A stretch of DNA of 5,937 nt from an uncultured Oscillospiraceae bacterium (GTDB lineage: Bacteria > Bacillota > Clostridia > Oscillospirales > Oscillospiraceae), in the NCBI GenBank assembly GCA_934635545.1, contig CAKTZN010000116.1, positions 1 to 5,937 on the forward strand, read 5' to 3'. This document shows positions 5,567 to 5,937 of the stretch, in pieces (position 1 is the first letter of the stretch; every line of letters begins with the position of its first letter). Both the position numbers and the translations under genes were made by a program. The notes below the pieces were generated by a model, which was not told where the DNA came from, ran no database searches, and was given only the letters and a program-made list of their open reading frames with translations.

Positions 5567-5937
5567 ATGAGCGAACTGAAGCGTACCCAACTGTACGACA
5601 TCCATGTGGCCGCCGGCGCGGAGCTGGTGGACTTCGGCGGATGGGAAATGCCCATCCAGTATCCCAGCGGCATCATTGCCGAGCATCTGTACACCCGTCA
5701 GGTGTGCAGCCTGTTCGACGTGTCCCACATGGGCCGCCTGCGCATCACCGGGCCGGAGCGCAAGGCGTTTTTGCAGCATGTGCTGTCCAGCAACGTCAGC
5801 GCCCTGGATCTGAACATGGCCCAGTACTGCATCATTCCCGACAACGACGGCGGCGCAGTGGACGACGCCTATCTGTACCTCTTCGAGGAGGACAGCTATC
5901 TGCTGGTGGTGAACGCCGCCAACACCGACAAGGATCT
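5567..5937 (+). CDS. gcvT: Glycine cleavage system T protein, aminomethyltransferase (partial, C-terminus off the right edge)
   Basis: GcvT moves the methylene group from the aminomethyl-lipoyl H protein to tetrahydrofolate and releases ammonia, in the cytoplasm. The visible 123 codons hold the N-terminal folate-binding domain: LKRTQLYDIHVAAGAELVDF, then GGWEMPIQYPSGI (24-36) and LFDVSHMGR (50-58), a hallmark of the family, and later MAQYCIIPDNDGGAVDDAY (83-101) and LLVVNAAN (109-116). The family has about 360-370 residues, so roughly two thirds is missing. The ATG at 5567 follows AGGAGG by nine bases. Expression is set by the glycine riboswitch and terminator upstream. The H and P protein genes are expected to the right but are not in view. 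No defect is visible in the part present. Confidence 0.97.
   Translation, partial: MSELKRTQLYDIHVAAGAELVDFGGWEMPIQYPSGIIAEHLYTRQVCSLFDVSHMGRLRITGPERKAFLQHVLSSNVSALDLNMAQYCIIPDNDGGAVDDAYLYLFEEDSYLLVVNAANTDKD

Overview
The window reads as high-GC Firmicutes DNA, most likely a gut Clostridia member of the Oscillospiraceae type. This is inferred from the GC-rich coding regions, strong AGGAGG ribosome sites, a Clostridia-style lipoprotein signal peptide, a CcpA-type cre palindrome and a glycine-riboswitch-controlled gcvT. No species can be named from the sequence alone. Six protein-coding genes fill most of it, two of them cut by the window edges.

Left part (about 1-2600, minus strand): an ABC import operon read right to left. 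A consensus sigma-A promoter drives a COG1840-type solute-binding lipoprotein. A 130-nt gap follows, carrying an intrinsic terminator and a hairpin that covers the next ribosome site. After it comes a large fused two-domain permease of the Fe(III)/FbpB class that runs off the left edge. The binding protein does not show the tandem tyrosines of classical ferric-binding proteins, so the cargo is uncertain.

Middle part (about 2600-5172, plus strand): a divergent transcript starts from an extended -10 promoter and encodes an MgtC/SapB-family membrane protein, a D-lyxose/D-mannose isomerase of the cupin type and a PfkB-family fructokinase. The last two overlap by ATGA and are probably translationally coupled. 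Together they can convert D-mannose to D-fructose and then to fructose 6-phosphate; they might also act on D-lyxose and D-xylulose. A 14-bp cre-like palindrome lies between the divergent promoters.

Right part (5173-5937, plus strand): after a nested inverted repeat there is a second promoter, a tandem glycine riboswitch, an intrinsic terminator and the start of gcvT, the T protein of the glycine cleavage system. This is a standalone glycine-responsive unit, unrelated to the sugar genes before it.

I see no mobile element, CRISPR array, tRNA or rRNA, and nothing that amounts to a new biological system. The points most worth a second look are the two-layer control between binding protein and permease, the unclear substrate of the transporter, the isomerase-kinase pair beside MgtC, and the degenerate second glycine aptamer.
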